Origin: Pseudoduganella namucuonensis
GTDB taxonomy: Bacteria; Pseudomonadota; Gammaproteobacteria; Burkholderiales; Burkholderiaceae_D
Length of the DNA stretch: 64,000 bases
Assembly (NCBI RefSeq): GCF_900116645.1
Contig: NZ_FPBO01000004.1
Location: 274,634-338,633, forward strand
Reading direction: 5' to 3'
Shown: piece after piece, positions 23,622 through 32,113 of the stretch
Position numbering within the stretch: position 1 is the stretch's first letter
Layout: every line of letters starts with the position of its first letter
Notes under the pieces: model-generated
Seen by the model: only the letters and a program-made list of their open reading frames with translations
The model's database searches: none
Told to the model about the DNA's origin: nothing
Translations under genes and position numbers: made by a program

Positions 23622-24269
23622 TCAGCGCTTGGGCACGAACAGCAGGAAGGCCAGCACCATGTCGCCCAGGTCGGTGAGCAGCTCGTTCCAGCTGCTGGCC
23701 TCGCCCATGCCGCCGACGCTGTCCAGGCCGAGGAAGCGGGCCTGGGTGGCGTAGATCAGCAGCATGGCGGAATCGATGGCGCGCTCCGGGTTCGGGTGGC
23801 GGATCTCGGCGCCGCAGGCCCGCAGCAAGCGGATGAACTTGGCGTGGTTGTCCTCGGCCGACTGCCGCCCCGCCGAGTTGATGGCCGCGTCGCTGGGGCC
23901 GCGCAGCATGAAGGCGCGCAGCACGCTGGCGTTTTCCTTCAGCAGCGTGCCCAGCCCCGCCACCACGGCCGGCACCACCTGCTCCAGGCCGCGCGCCTCT
24001 TGCGCGATGCGCTCGGCCTCCTCGGTGAAGCGCTCCCCCATGCGTTCCAGGAAGCGCACCTGCACCACGCGCAGCAACTCGTCCTTGCCATCGACGCGGC
24101 CATACAGGGAGCCGGTCGAAACGCCGGAGCGCTGGCAGATCTCGGCCAGCGTGATCTGGTCGTAGGCCCGCTCGCGCAGCAGGTCGATGGTGGCTTCGAT
24201 GATGCGTTCGAAGGACTGGCGGCTGCGGCCTTGTTTCGGCGCGCGCGCGTGGGCGCTGGTGGACGGCAT
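23622..24269 (-). CDS. TetR-family transcriptional regulator of half B
   Basis: 215-aa TetR regulator. The helix-turn-helix is at about residues 25-65: RIIEATIDLLRERAYDQITLAEICQRSGVSTGSLYGRVDGKDELL. The ATG at 24269 is preferred to the TTG at 24284. The C-terminal ligand domain is helical and ends LAFLLFVPKR. The gene sits at the downstream end of the TonB receptor - gluconate-dehydrogenase-like - GMC unit and next to the isomerase operon promoter. An 18-bp operator candidate precedes it (24299-24316), and near-identical sites precede the other three half-B units, so it is very likely the local repressor. Confidence 0.92.
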   Translation of the reverse strand: MPSTSAHARAPKQGRSRQSFERIIEATIDLLRERAYDQITLAEICQRSGVSTGSLYGRVDGKDELLRVVQVRFLERMGERFTEEAERIAQEARGLEQVVPAVVAGLGTLLKENASVLRAFMLRGPSDAAINSAGRQSAEDNHAKFIRLLRACGAEIRHPNPERAIDSAMLLIYATQARFLGLDSVGGMGEASSWNELLTDLGDMVLAFLLFVPKR

Positions 24270-24298
24270 GGGAATGGTAGGCAAAGTATAGTTAAGTA

Positions 24299-24316
24299 AG
24301 AATCAACATTCTGATT
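24299..24316. promoter_or_regulatory. TetR operator candidate, site 1 (autoregulation)
   Basis: AGAATCAACATTCTGATT, differing from site 2 (28976-28993) at only two of 18 positions. It contains nested inverted repeats AGAAT-CAAC-ATTCT and AATCA-ACATTC-TGATT. It lies 30 bp upstream of the TetR start codon; TATAGTTAAG at 24288-24297 may be the overlapping promoter. Confidence 0.7.
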
Positions 24317-24353
24317 ATAGCCAAAGCCCGTGGCGAAGGGAACGCCGGCCGCC

Positions 24354-26048
24354 TCACAGCCGCCCCGCCTTCAGCTGGGCCACCGCGTAGTCCACCGCGC
24401 GCGCCGTCAGCGCCATATAGGTCAGCGACGGGTTGACGGTGCCGCCGGAGGCCATCGCCGAGCCGTCGGTGACGAACAGGTTGCGCACGCCGTGCACCTG
24501 GTTGCGCCCATTGAGCACCGACTCCGCCGGGTCGTGCCCCATGCGCGCGCCGCCCATCTCGTGGATGGAGACGCCGGGCAGCGCGCGCGCCGGGATCAGT
24601 TGCACCCGCTTGGCGCCGGCCGCCAGCAGCATTTGCTCCGCCTGTTTGCCCGCGTCCACCGCCATGCGCCGCTCGTTCTCGCCGTAGGCCACGTCGAAGC
24701 TCAGTTGCGGCAGGCCGAAGCCGCCCGGGTTCTTGTCGTTCAGCGTGACCCTGTTGTGCGCCTGCGGCAGCTGCTCGCCGAACGCGCCCAGGAAGGCGAT
24801 CCAGCGGCCCGGCCGCGCGATGTTGCGCTTCATGCCTGCGCCGAAATCGTCCGTCAGCGCGGCGGTGTTGGTCCAGTCGTCGCGCATGGCGCCGCCCTGG
24901 AAGCCGTAGCCGCGCGTGAAGTCGGCATCCGCGTCCTGCCCGCCCAGGTTGCGGAAGCGCGGCATGTAGACGCCGGTGGCGCGGCGGCCCTTGTAGTTGC
25001 TGTCGTCGAAACCGGGGATCTCGGCGAAGGCGCCGACGCCGTGGTGGTCGATCAGGTAGCGGCCCAGCGCGTCGCTGTGGTTGCCGATGCCGTTGGGGTG
25101 GGCCGCGCTGCGCGACTGCAGCAGGATCTGCACGCTGCCGAAGGTGGACGCGCACAGGAACACCACCTTGGCCTTGAAGGTCATGCGCTGGCCCGTCTTG
25201 GCGTCGATGACGCGCACGCCGGTGGCCTGCCTGGTGCGCGGATCGACCTCGATGGCCTCCACCACGCTGTCGGTGCGCACCGTCAGGCGGCCGGTCTTTT
25301 GCGCCGCCGGCAGGGTCGCGCTGAGCGAACTGAAATAGGCGCCGAAGGAGCAGCCGCGGTTGCAGATGCTGCGGTTCTGGCACGGGCCGCGGCCATTGTG
25401 CGGCACGGTGAGGTTGGCCACGCGGCCGATGGTCAGGCGGCGGTCCTGCCACTTGGCCTCGATGCGCTGCTTCAGCGCGCGCTCCACGGCCGTCATCTCC
25501 ATCGGCGGCAGGAAGTGGCCGTCGGGGAAGCTGTCCATGCCCTCGGCCTGGCCGCTCACGCCGATGAATTTCTCGACGTGGGTGTACCACGGCGCCAGGT
25601 CGGCGTAGCGGATCGGCCAGTCGTTGCCGTGGCCGTCGCGCGCGTTGGCGCGGAAGTCGTCGTCGCCCCAGCGGTAGGACTGGCGGCCCCAGGTCAGCGA
25701 GCGTCCGCCCAGCACGTTGGTGCGGTGCCAGCGGAAGGGCTTCACCTGCTCGTAGGGGTTTTCGCGGTCGTTGATCCAGTAGTGGCGGTTGGCCCAGCTG
25801 AAGGCGCCGCGCTCGATCTTGCTCTGGATTGGATACTCGCGCTCGTCCAGCTCGCGGTCGGGCAGGCCCTGGTTGGGCGCCTGCCACGGCGGCGTGAATT
25901 CGTGGGTGTAGCCCTTCTGGTGCTCGACCAGGCCGCCGCGCTCCAGCACCAGCGTTTTCAGGCCCTTCTCGGTGAACTCCTTGGCCGCCCAGCCGCCGGT
26001 GATGCCGGAGCCGATGACGATGGCGTCGAATTGGGTGGATTTGCTCAT
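24354..26048 (-). CDS. GMC-family FAD sugar dehydrogenase, catalytic subunit (glycoside 3-dehydrogenase candidate)
   Basis: 564-aa GMC oxidoreductase. The FAD-binding GSGITGGWAAKEFTEKGLKTLVLERGG is at residues 13-40, and GGRSLTWGRQSYRW at about residue 113 is the GMC signature loop. The catalytic His is in GVSIHEMGGARMG, and the second catalytic residue (Asn) is in GGTVNPSLTYMALTARA near the C-terminus. A Cys cluster (CQNRSICNRGCSFGAYFSS) lies near residue 230. The protein lacks its own leader and would travel with the Tat-signal-bearing small subunit encoded 11 bp upstream, as in gluconate 2-dehydrogenase and glucoside 3-dehydrogenases. Context favours periplasmic oxidation of a glycosyl C3 hydroxyl. 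Gluconate-type C2 oxidation is the alternative. No cytochrome subunit is adjacent. Confidence 0.85.
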   Translation of the reverse strand: MSKSTQFDAIVIGSGITGGWAAKEFTEKGLKTLVLERGGLVEHQKGYTHEFTPPWQAPNQGLPDRELDEREYPIQSKIERGAFSWANRHYWINDRENPYEQVKPFRWHRTNVLGGRSLTWGRQSYRWGDDDFRANARDGHGNDWPIRYADLAPWYTHVEKFIGVSGQAEGMDSFPDGHFLPPMEMTAVERALKQRIEAKWQDRRLTIGRVANLTVPHNGRGPCQNRSICNRGCSFGAYFSSLSATLPAAQKTGRLTVRTDSVVEAIEVDPRTRQATGVRVIDAKTGQRMTFKAKVVFLCASTFGSVQILLQSRSAAHPNGIGNHSDALGRYLIDHHGVGAFAEIPGFDDSNYKGRRATGVYMPRFRNLGGQDADADFTRGYGFQGGAMRDDWTNTAALTDDFGAGMKRNIARPGRWIAFLGAFGEQLPQAHNRVTLNDKNPGGFGLPQLSFDVAYGENERRMAVDAGKQAEQMLLAAGAKRVQLIPARALPGVSIHEMGGARMGHDPAESVLNGRNQVHGVRNLFVTDGSAMASGGTVNPSLTYMALTARAVDYAVAQLKAGRL

Positions 26049-26059
26049 GTCGCTCCTTC

Positions 26060-26746
26060 TTAGATGACGGTCTGGTAGGGCCAGGTCTTGATGTCCAGGT
26101 TGGACTCGAACTTGCCGGGCACCGGCAGATAGCGCAGTTCCCTGGTGCTGCCCGCCTCGGAGGTGAAGTAGCCCAGCACCACCAGGTCGCGCAGGCGCAG
26201 GTAGAACGGCGCCTTGGGGTCCGTGACCCGGTCGGCCAGCGAGAAGGTGCGGCCGGTGTAGGGGCTGGACTCGCGCAGCGCCTGCAGCAGCGCGGCGCCC
26301 TGCTCCGCCGTGCATTCGGCGTAGCCGCGCTGGAAGCGCTCGCGGGCGCTGGCGTCCAGCGCGGCCAGGCCGTCGCGGAACCGGGCCGCCTCGTCGGCGC
26401 GCATCCAGCGCGCCACCAGGGCGTCGATGAATTGCGGCACGCCGGCCTCGGTGGCGCCGGGCGTGTCGGTGGCGGGGACGATGACCTCGGCGGCGGCCGT
26501 CAGCACCGCCAGCTCCGCCTTGCCGAGGCCCGGGTTCGATGGCGCAGGGGCGCCCGCCGCCTTCAGCGCGGCGGCGGCCGAGGCGCTGCTCCACACGCCG
26601 GCCACGGCGGCGCCGGCCAGCAGCGCGGCCAGCACGTCGCGGCGCGAGACGCCGCCTTCGGCGTGCCCGCCGTGGTCCGCGTGATCGTGGTGATCGCCGT
26701 GCGCCGCGCCGGGCAGGCTGGTGAACTGCACTTTACTGATCTTCAT
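26060..26746 (-). CDS. gluconate 2-dehydrogenase subunit 3-like small subunit with Tat signal
   Basis: 228-aa protein with a His-rich N-terminus (AAHGDHHDHADHGGHAEGG) and Tat signal SRRDVLAALLAGAAVAGVW. The mature part has the subunit-3 hallmarks: LTAAAEVIVPATDTPGATEAGVPQFID and a C-terminus FYLRLRDLVVLGYFTSEAGSTRELRY. In this family the small subunit carries the GMC catalytic subunit through the Tat pore. The His-rich patch before the twin arginines is unusual and may bind metal or act as a timing signal before export. It sits 18 bp downstream of the TonB receptor and 11 bp upstream of the GMC gene, in one operon. Confidence 0.88.
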   Translation of the reverse strand: MKISKVQFTSLPGAAHGDHHDHADHGGHAEGGVSRRDVLAALLAGAAVAGVWSSASAAAALKAAGAPAPSNPGLGKAELAVLTAAAEVIVPATDTPGATEAGVPQFIDALVARWMRADEAARFRDGLAALDASARERFQRGYAECTAEQGAALLQALRESSPYTGRTFSLADRVTDPKAPFYLRLRDLVVLGYFTSEAGSTRELRYLPVPGKFESNLDIKTWPYQTVI

Positions 26747-26764
26747 GCTTGCCTTTCTACTGAA

Positions 26765-28888
26765 CTAGAACTGCGCGCCCGCGCGCAGCCCGAACGTGCG
26801 GGGGGCGCCCAGGCCGAAGCCGCCGGGCAGCAGGCTTTCGATGGTCACCGTGTTCTCGATGTTGCGCACATAGGCCTGGACGAAATAGCGCTGCGACGGC
26901 GCCGTGTAGCCCAAGCTGGCGTCGGACTTGCGGTAGGACGGCTGCCGGTAACGCACCGCCGCCGCCGAGTCGCTGAGGAAGTAGGCGCCGTTCAGGCGCG
27001 TGCCCACGCGGGCCGCGACGCTGGCGCCGCTCTCCAGCGCGAAGGTGTGGGCGTAACCCAGGCTGGCGTTGTAGGCCGGCGCGCGGTCGATCTGCTGGCC
27101 GGACCAGTCCCGCCCCGCCACCGGCTGGTAGGCGTTGAACTTGCCGTCCGCCGTGGCGGCCGAGAAGGTGACGCGGTCGTCCGGCGTGGCCGCGTAGCTG
27201 CCCTCGACCTCCACGCCCTTGATGTTGGCGCTGGAGGCGTTGGTGGTGAGCGCGCCGCAGTTGGCCGCCGTGCCGGCGCCGGCGCAGACCACGGAGGTGA
27301 GCTGCATGTCCTTGTAGTCGTAGTGGAAGGCGGCGGCGCTCAGGCGCAGCTTGTTGCCGAGGAAGCGGCCCTTGACGCCGCCCTCGATGGAGACGATGTT
27401 CTCCGGCTTGTAGCCCGAGCCGCTGGTGTCGTTGAAGCCGCCCGCCTTGTAGCCGGTGGAGACGCTCCCGTACAGCATCACGGCCGGCAGCATGTCGTAG
27501 TCCGCGGCCAGGCGGAAGTTGGACTTCGCGCTCTCGACGCGGGCGCTGTAGCCCGGGCCCGTGGCGCTGCCGCTGAGCGGGTCGTGGCCGGACTTCTCGT
27601 CGCGCGTGGCGCGCGCGCCCGCCGTCACGCGCAGCTTGTCGCCCAGGCGCCAGGTGGCCTGCCCGAAGGCGGCCTTCGAGCCGCTGTGCACCTCCGGCCG
27701 GAACGGCACCGTGATCAAGGGACCGGGCGTCTGTGTGTTGTAGGTGGAGGCGCGGAAGATCTCCTCGTCGAAGTGGTACAGGCCCGCCACCCAGCTCAAC
27801 GCACTTTTGCCGGCCGAGTTGAGGCGCAGCTCGTGCGTGAGCTGGGTCGACTCGCCCCGCACCACGCTGTACAGCGGGAAGCCGAAGTAGGTGCCGTTGT
27901 TGATCTGGTCCACCTCCGCGCGCAGCCGCGCGAGCTGGTAGGTCAGGTCCACCGCGCCCAGCGTGGTCTTGAACTCGGAGCGCAGCGAGCTGGCCACGTC
28001 GCGCTTGTGGGTGTCGCTGTTGATGAAGCGGCTGGCGGCGGTCAGTTGCGCGCGCGCGCCCCGGTCCACGTACACGGGGTCGGCCAGGTTGTTGCCGCCC
28101 GCGATGGGCGCGCCGCTGAAGAAGTTCGTCAGCGGCACGGTGCTGCCGCCGTTGCCGCCGGACTTGCTGCGCTCCGCCGTCAGCAGCCACGAGGTGGCGG
28201 GCGAGAACGTGAACAGCGCGTGCAGGCGGGCCGCGTTGTCGTCCTGGTTCTCCAGCCCCACCGTGTTGGGGCCGGGACGCAGGTAGGTGTCGCGCCGCAC
28301 GGCGGTGGCGGCGGCGCGCAGCGCCAGCGCGCCGTTCACCGGCACATTGAGCATGGCCTCCGCGCGGCGCGCGCCGTAGTCGCCGATGTCGGTGTCCACG
28401 CGACCCTCCAGCCGGGGGCCGGGCTTGTTGGTGATCAGGTTGATGGCGCCGGCGGTGGCGTTGCGTCCGTACAGCGTGCCCTGCGGCCCGCGCAGCACCT
28501 CGATGCGCTCCAGGTCCAGGAAGGCGCCCAGTTGCGCCTCGGTGCGCCCGACGTAGGCGCCGTCCACGTTGAAGGCGGTGGACGAGTCGCCCTTCTCGCC
28601 GGTGTCCAGGCTGACCACGCCCCGGATGGCGACCTGCAGCTTGCCCGAGTCGGTCGATATCTGCACGTTGGGCGCCAGCTCGGTCAGCGCCACCGCGTTG
28701 GTGGCGCCGGCCTGGCGCAGTTCCTCGCTGCCGATGACGGACAGCGACAAGGGCGTCTTGGACGCGGGCTGGGCGATCTTCTGCGCCGTGACGACCACTT
28801 CGATCATCGGCGCCTCCTGGGCGGCGGCGGCGCCGGCCGCGCACCAGCCGGCCAGGATCAGCGCCTGGCGCGGCCGGACCAGGGCCAT
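26765..28888 (-). CDS. TonB-dependent outer-membrane receptor (glycoside-island copy B)
   Basis: 707-aa receptor. I prefer the ATG at 28888 because it gives a compact signal peptide (MALVRPRQALILAGWCAAGAAAAQ); an ATG at 28963 would add 25 charged residues and lie 12 bp from the operator. Plug domain about residues 30-140 with RIEVLRGPQGTLYGRNATAGAIN; barrel ends FGLRAGAQF. It is a paralogue of the receptor at 5.8 kb (shared AQPASKTPL block, IRGVVSLDTGEKGD versus IRGVTSLDMTEKGD, and the barrel motif YRQPSYRKSDASLGY versus YRQPSYHKSDASIGY), so the two probably take closely related ligands. It is first gene of the unit with the Tat/GMC dehydrogenase. Confidence 0.93.
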   Translation of the reverse strand: MALVRPRQALILAGWCAAGAAAAQEAPMIEVVVTAQKIAQPASKTPLSLSVIGSEELRQAGATNAVALTELAPNVQISTDSGKLQVAIRGVVSLDTGEKGDSSTAFNVDGAYVGRTEAQLGAFLDLERIEVLRGPQGTLYGRNATAGAINLITNKPGPRLEGRVDTDIGDYGARRAEAMLNVPVNGALALRAAATAVRRDTYLRPGPNTVGLENQDDNAARLHALFTFSPATSWLLTAERSKSGGNGGSTVPLTNFFSGAPIAGGNNLADPVYVDRGARAQLTAASRFINSDTHKRDVASSLRSEFKTTLGAVDLTYQLARLRAEVDQINNGTYFGFPLYSVVRGESTQLTHELRLNSAGKSALSWVAGLYHFDEEIFRASTYNTQTPGPLITVPFRPEVHSGSKAAFGQATWRLGDKLRVTAGARATRDEKSGHDPLSGSATGPGYSARVESAKSNFRLAADYDMLPAVMLYGSVSTGYKAGGFNDTSGSGYKPENIVSIEGGVKGRFLGNKLRLSAAAFHYDYKDMQLTSVVCAGAGTAANCGALTTNASSANIKGVEVEGSYAATPDDRVTFSAATADGKFNAYQPVAGRDWSGQQIDRAPAYNASLGYAHTFALESGASVAARVGTRLNGAYFLSDSAAAVRYRQPSYRKSDASLGYTAPSQRYFVQAYVRNIENTVTIESLLPGGFGLGAPRTFGLRAGAQF

Positions 28889-28975
28889 GCGGTTTGCAAC
28901 GGTTGGGTGGGGCACGCTTGTCTCCGGATTTCTGGTTTTTTTATGCTTGCTGCGGATGAGCATAGCACAATTTAT

Positions 28976-28993
28976 AGAACCAACATTCTAATT
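28976..28993. promoter_or_regulatory. TetR operator candidate, site 2 (TonB receptor B promoter)
   Basis: AGAACCAACATTCTAATT. It matches site 1 at 16 of 18 positions and lies directly in front of the receptor operon, 2 bp past the stop codon of the preceding FMN reductase gene. Confidence 0.7.
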
Positions 28994-28994
28994 T

Positions 28995-29603
28995 TTATTG
29001 ATGCGCCGCCGACGTGCTGCGCGCGCCCACCACCTGCTCCGCCAGCAGGCGCAGGCTGGTTTTCACCTGCTCGTCCAGGCACTGGCCGTCGGCGCCGAAC
29101 AGGCGCGTGCCGGCCGTGTTCAGGGTCACGCCCAGGGGCGTGGGCCAGCCGCGCAGCGCGTGCACGATGGAGCGCATGGCGCCCAGCGTGGTGTTGCAGC
29201 CCTGCCAGCCGGCCGCCGTGACGATGCAGCCCACCGGCATGCCGTCCAGGTACACGCGCTCGTCCGCGCGCAAGTCCTCCAGCAGGTCGATGGCGTTCTT
29301 CACCAGGCCGGACACGCCGCCGTGGTAGCCGGGCGAGGCGAAGATCACCGCGTCGGCGCGGCGCACCGCCTCGACGATGGCGCGCTGGCCCTCGCTGCGC
29401 TCGTTCTGTTCCGGCGAATAGCCTTCCAGCGCGGCCAGCGCCTCGCCGCCGAACAAATCGGTGTGCGCGCCCAGTTCACGGGCGTGCTCCAGCGCCACCC
29501 GCAGGGCGCTTTCGGTGCTGGAGCCGGGACGGGTGGTGCCGCCGATGCCGACGATGTAGGGCGCGCGGCCGTTGGCTTTCGCGACGATGGATGGCTGGTT
29601 CAT
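28995..29603 (-). CDS. NADPH-dependent FMN reductase
   Basis: 202-aa flavodoxin-fold reductase with start at 29603 preceded by AGGAGAG. Family motifs: GIGGTTRPGSSTESALR (about residues 19-35), SPGYHGGVSGLVKNAIDLLEDL (about residue 90) and VTAAGWQGCNTTLGAMRSIVHALRG. It reduces free FMN and passes it on. It lies in the same operon as the luciferase-like monooxygenase at 32.1 kb, which would use that reduced flavin, so the two are plausible partners of a two-component monooxygenase, with the GH3 gene between them. Confidence 0.88.
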   Translation of the reverse strand: MNQPSIVAKANGRAPYIVGIGGTTRPGSSTESALRVALEHARELGAHTDLFGGEALAALEGYSPEQNERSEGQRAIVEAVRRADAVIFASPGYHGGVSGLVKNAIDLLEDLRADERVYLDGMPVGCIVTAAGWQGCNTTLGAMRSIVHALRGWPTPLGVTLNTAGTRLFGADGQCLDEQVKTSLRLLAEQVVGARSTSAAHQ

Positions 29604-29636
29604 GATGTCTCTCCTGTTTTCTTGATTGCCTGGTTT

Positions 29637-29663
29637 GCGTGGCGGACCGGCGGCCCGCCACGC
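29637..29663. other. strong intergenic hairpin between GH3 and FMN reductase genes
   Basis: GCGTGGCGG (29637-29645) pairs perfectly with CCGCCACGC (29655-29663) around a 9-base loop in the 77-bp gap. There is no T-tract on the minus strand, so it is more likely an mRNA-stability or differential-expression element than a full terminator. Confidence 0.5.
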
Positions 29664-29680
29664 TTGTTTAGCTTGTTTGT

Positions 29681-32083
29681 TCAAACGCCCCGCGGGACCA
29701 CTTGCACCGCCAGCGGCAGCTCGTCGCTGGCGCGCCCGATCAGCAGGTCGACCGCGCCGGGCAGCGTGCTCCAGCCGTCGCGCCACACCTGCAGGCGGCG
29801 CAAGGCGACCGGGATGCGCACCTCGCGCTCCTCGCCCGCTTCCAGCGCCACCTTGGCGAAGGCCACCAGCGTCAGTTCCGGCTGCGCGCGGTACACCTGC
29901 ACCACCTCCGCGCCGGCCCTGCCGCTGGTGTTGCGCAGCGTGACCGTCACCAGCCAGCCGCCGTCCGCGCCACCGCCCTCGTCCCGGACCACGCGCGCGT
30001 CGCGCATGGCGAAGGCCGCGTAGCCGAAGCCGCTGCCGAACGCCTGGCGCGGCTTGACGCCGTTGGCGGCCAGGCCCCGGTAGCCGATCCGCACGCCGTC
30101 GCCGTAGCGCAGGTCGCCGTTGGCGTCCGGTTGCAGCGACAGCGCCGGGTAGTCCGCGTCCTCGCGCGCGATGGTGACGGGCATGCGCCCGCCCGGTTCG
30201 CGGTCGCCCGCCAGCACCTGGGCCAGCGCCGGGCCGAACTCCTGGCCCGGATACCAGCAGTGCAGCACCGCCCTGGCCCGGTCCGCCCAGCGCGTGTCGA
30301 AGGCGTGGCCGACGTTGGTGACCACCACCGTGTCCGGATTGGCCGCGCAAACGCGCTCGATCAGCGCGACCTGCTCCGCCGGCAGGCGGGTGTCCGGCCT
30401 GTCCTTGCTCTCCACGCTGGCGTCGGACGTCTCGCCCACCACCAGAATCACCGCGTCGGCCTCGCGGGCGGCCTGTTCGGCGCGCGCCATCATGGCCTCG
30501 GCGCCGCCGGGACCGCGCACGCCGTACCACAAGCCCTGGCAGCGCGCGGCGGTGTAGCGCAGCTCCACCACCACGTCCACTTCCCCGCCCCGCTCCAGCG
30601 CGATGCCGACGCAATCGGCGTCGCCGCTTTTCAGGCGGCCCATCACGTCGCCGGGCGCCAGCTGCTCGTCGCGGCGGAACACCTCCTCGCCGCCGACCAG
30701 CAGGCGCAAGGCGCCGGTGCCGCCCACGTAGAACAGGTGCTCGCCCGATTCGGCGGCCGTGTAGACGCCGCTGGCGCGGGTGGCGGCGGCGCGCTGCAAG
30801 GCGCCGGCAGGATGCACGCCGTGGAACCAGGTGAGCGAGTTGGTGTCGCGCGTTTCGCTCAGCAGCGGCGCGCCTTCCAGCGCGGCGTTGTCGAAGTAGT
30901 CCACAGTCATGCCCTTGACGCGGCCGTCGCCCAGCGCGCGGGCCGGTGTCACGGTCATGCGCGGCAGCTTGGGCTGCGGGTCGACGCCGGGCTCGTAGCA
31001 CACCAGCGCCTCGCCGAAGCGCGCTCGCAGCGCCTCCAGCGGCAGCGCCGCATCCGGCTTGACGGCGATCTTGGCGAAGGTGCCGCCCTGGAAGCAAGGC
31101 GCGCTGGCGTTGGGGCCGATGACGGCGATGCGCGGCCAGCGCCTGGTGTCCAGCGGCAGCATGGCGTCCTCGTTGCGCACCAGCGTGAAGCCGGCGGCGG
31201 CGGCCTCGGTCAACAGGGCGGCCGCCTCGCCGTCCGGCATGGGCGCCCCCTTCCCCGCGCCGAAGCGGCGCGCGGCGGTGGCCACGCGTTCGGCCGCGTC
31301 CCGCAGGCGTTCCAGCGGAACCTCGCCCCGCTCCACGGCGGCGGCGCTGCGCGCGCCCAGGTGGCGGGCCGGTCCCGGCATTTCCAGGTCCAGGCCGCCG
31401 GCCAGCGAGCCGGCGGTGGAATGGGTGCCGAACCAGTCGCTCATGAACACGCCGGGGAAGTTCCACTCGTCCTTGGCCACGCGCCGGATCACGGGCGCCG
31501 CCTCGGCGCACCAGTCGCCATTGACCTTGTTGTAGGCAGTGAGCATGCCGGCGCAGTCCGCGCCCGCCGCCATCTCGAACGGCAGCAGGTAGACCTCGCG
31601 CAGCGTGCGCTCGTCGACCACGGCGTTCATCTGGTCACGCGCGGTCTCGCTGTCGTTGCACACCAGGTGCTTGGCGATGGCGCCGGTGCCCACCGACTGG
31701 CAGCCCCGGATCCAGGACGCGCCCAGCGCGCCGCACAGCAGCGGGTCCTCCGAGTAGTACTCGAAGGCGCGGCCGGCCAGCGGGCTGCGGGCCAGGTTCA
31801 GGTTGGGGGCCAGCATCAGGTCCACGCCGTGGCGTATCGCCTCACCGCCCACCAGGCGCCCCACCCTTTGCGCCAGCGCCGTGTCCCAGCTGGCGCCCAG
31901 CGCCACCGGCGAAGGCGTCAGCAGCGAGACGTCGCGCTCGTCGATGCGGGCGCCGGCCACGCCCATCGGGCCGTCCGCCATGTGCAGCGGCGGGATGCCC
32001 GCCTCAGGCACCGCCGCCGTCGCCCACATCGACGCGCCGGCGGTCAGCATGGCCATCTCGTCCAGGGTCAACTCTCTCGTCAT
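29681..32083 (-). CDS. GH3 beta-glycosidase with PA14 domain
   Basis: 800-aa glycoside hydrolase family 3 enzyme. The start at 32083 follows GGAGGAG; an ATG at 32101 encodes that same Shine-Dalgarno sequence. The N-terminal TIM barrel has LAPNLNLARSPLAGRAFEYYSEDP, the conserved KHLVCND and the nucleophile Asp216 in VFMSDWFGTHST. A PA14 insert (about residues 390-500, with GVYTAAESGEHLFYVGG) splits the alpha/beta sandwich domain as in large plant-glycoside glucosidases. A fibronectin-type III-like domain ends the protein (GAEVVQVYRAQPE). There is no leader, so it is cytoplasmic or shares no Sec export. It probably removes O-linked glucose from aryl glycosides or oligosaccharide chains before or alongside the oxidative route. 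Confidence 0.92.
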   Translation of the reverse strand: MTRELTLDEMAMLTAGASMWATAAVPEAGIPPLHMADGPMGVAGARIDERDVSLLTPSPVALGASWDTALAQRVGRLVGGEAIRHGVDLMLAPNLNLARSPLAGRAFEYYSEDPLLCGALGASWIRGCQSVGTGAIAKHLVCNDSETARDQMNAVVDERTLREVYLLPFEMAAGADCAGMLTAYNKVNGDWCAEAAPVIRRVAKDEWNFPGVFMSDWFGTHSTAGSLAGGLDLEMPGPARHLGARSAAAVERGEVPLERLRDAAERVATAARRFGAGKGAPMPDGEAAALLTEAAAAGFTLVRNEDAMLPLDTRRWPRIAVIGPNASAPCFQGGTFAKIAVKPDAALPLEALRARFGEALVCYEPGVDPQPKLPRMTVTPARALGDGRVKGMTVDYFDNAALEGAPLLSETRDTNSLTWFHGVHPAGALQRAAATRASGVYTAAESGEHLFYVGGTGALRLLVGGEEVFRRDEQLAPGDVMGRLKSGDADCVGIALERGGEVDVVVELRYTAARCQGLWYGVRGPGGAEAMMARAEQAAREADAVILVVGETSDASVESKDRPDTRLPAEQVALIERVCAANPDTVVVTNVGHAFDTRWADRARAVLHCWYPGQEFGPALAQVLAGDREPGGRMPVTIAREDADYPALSLQPDANGDLRYGDGVRIGYRGLAANGVKPRQAFGSGFGYAAFAMRDARVVRDEGGGADGGWLVTVTLRNTSGRAGAEVVQVYRAQPELTLVAFAKVALEAGEEREVRIPVALRRLQVWRDGWSTLPGAVDLLIGRASDELPLAVQVVPRGV

Positions 32084-32113
32084 TCCGATCTCCTCCCGCA
32101 TGGCCGCCGGCGC

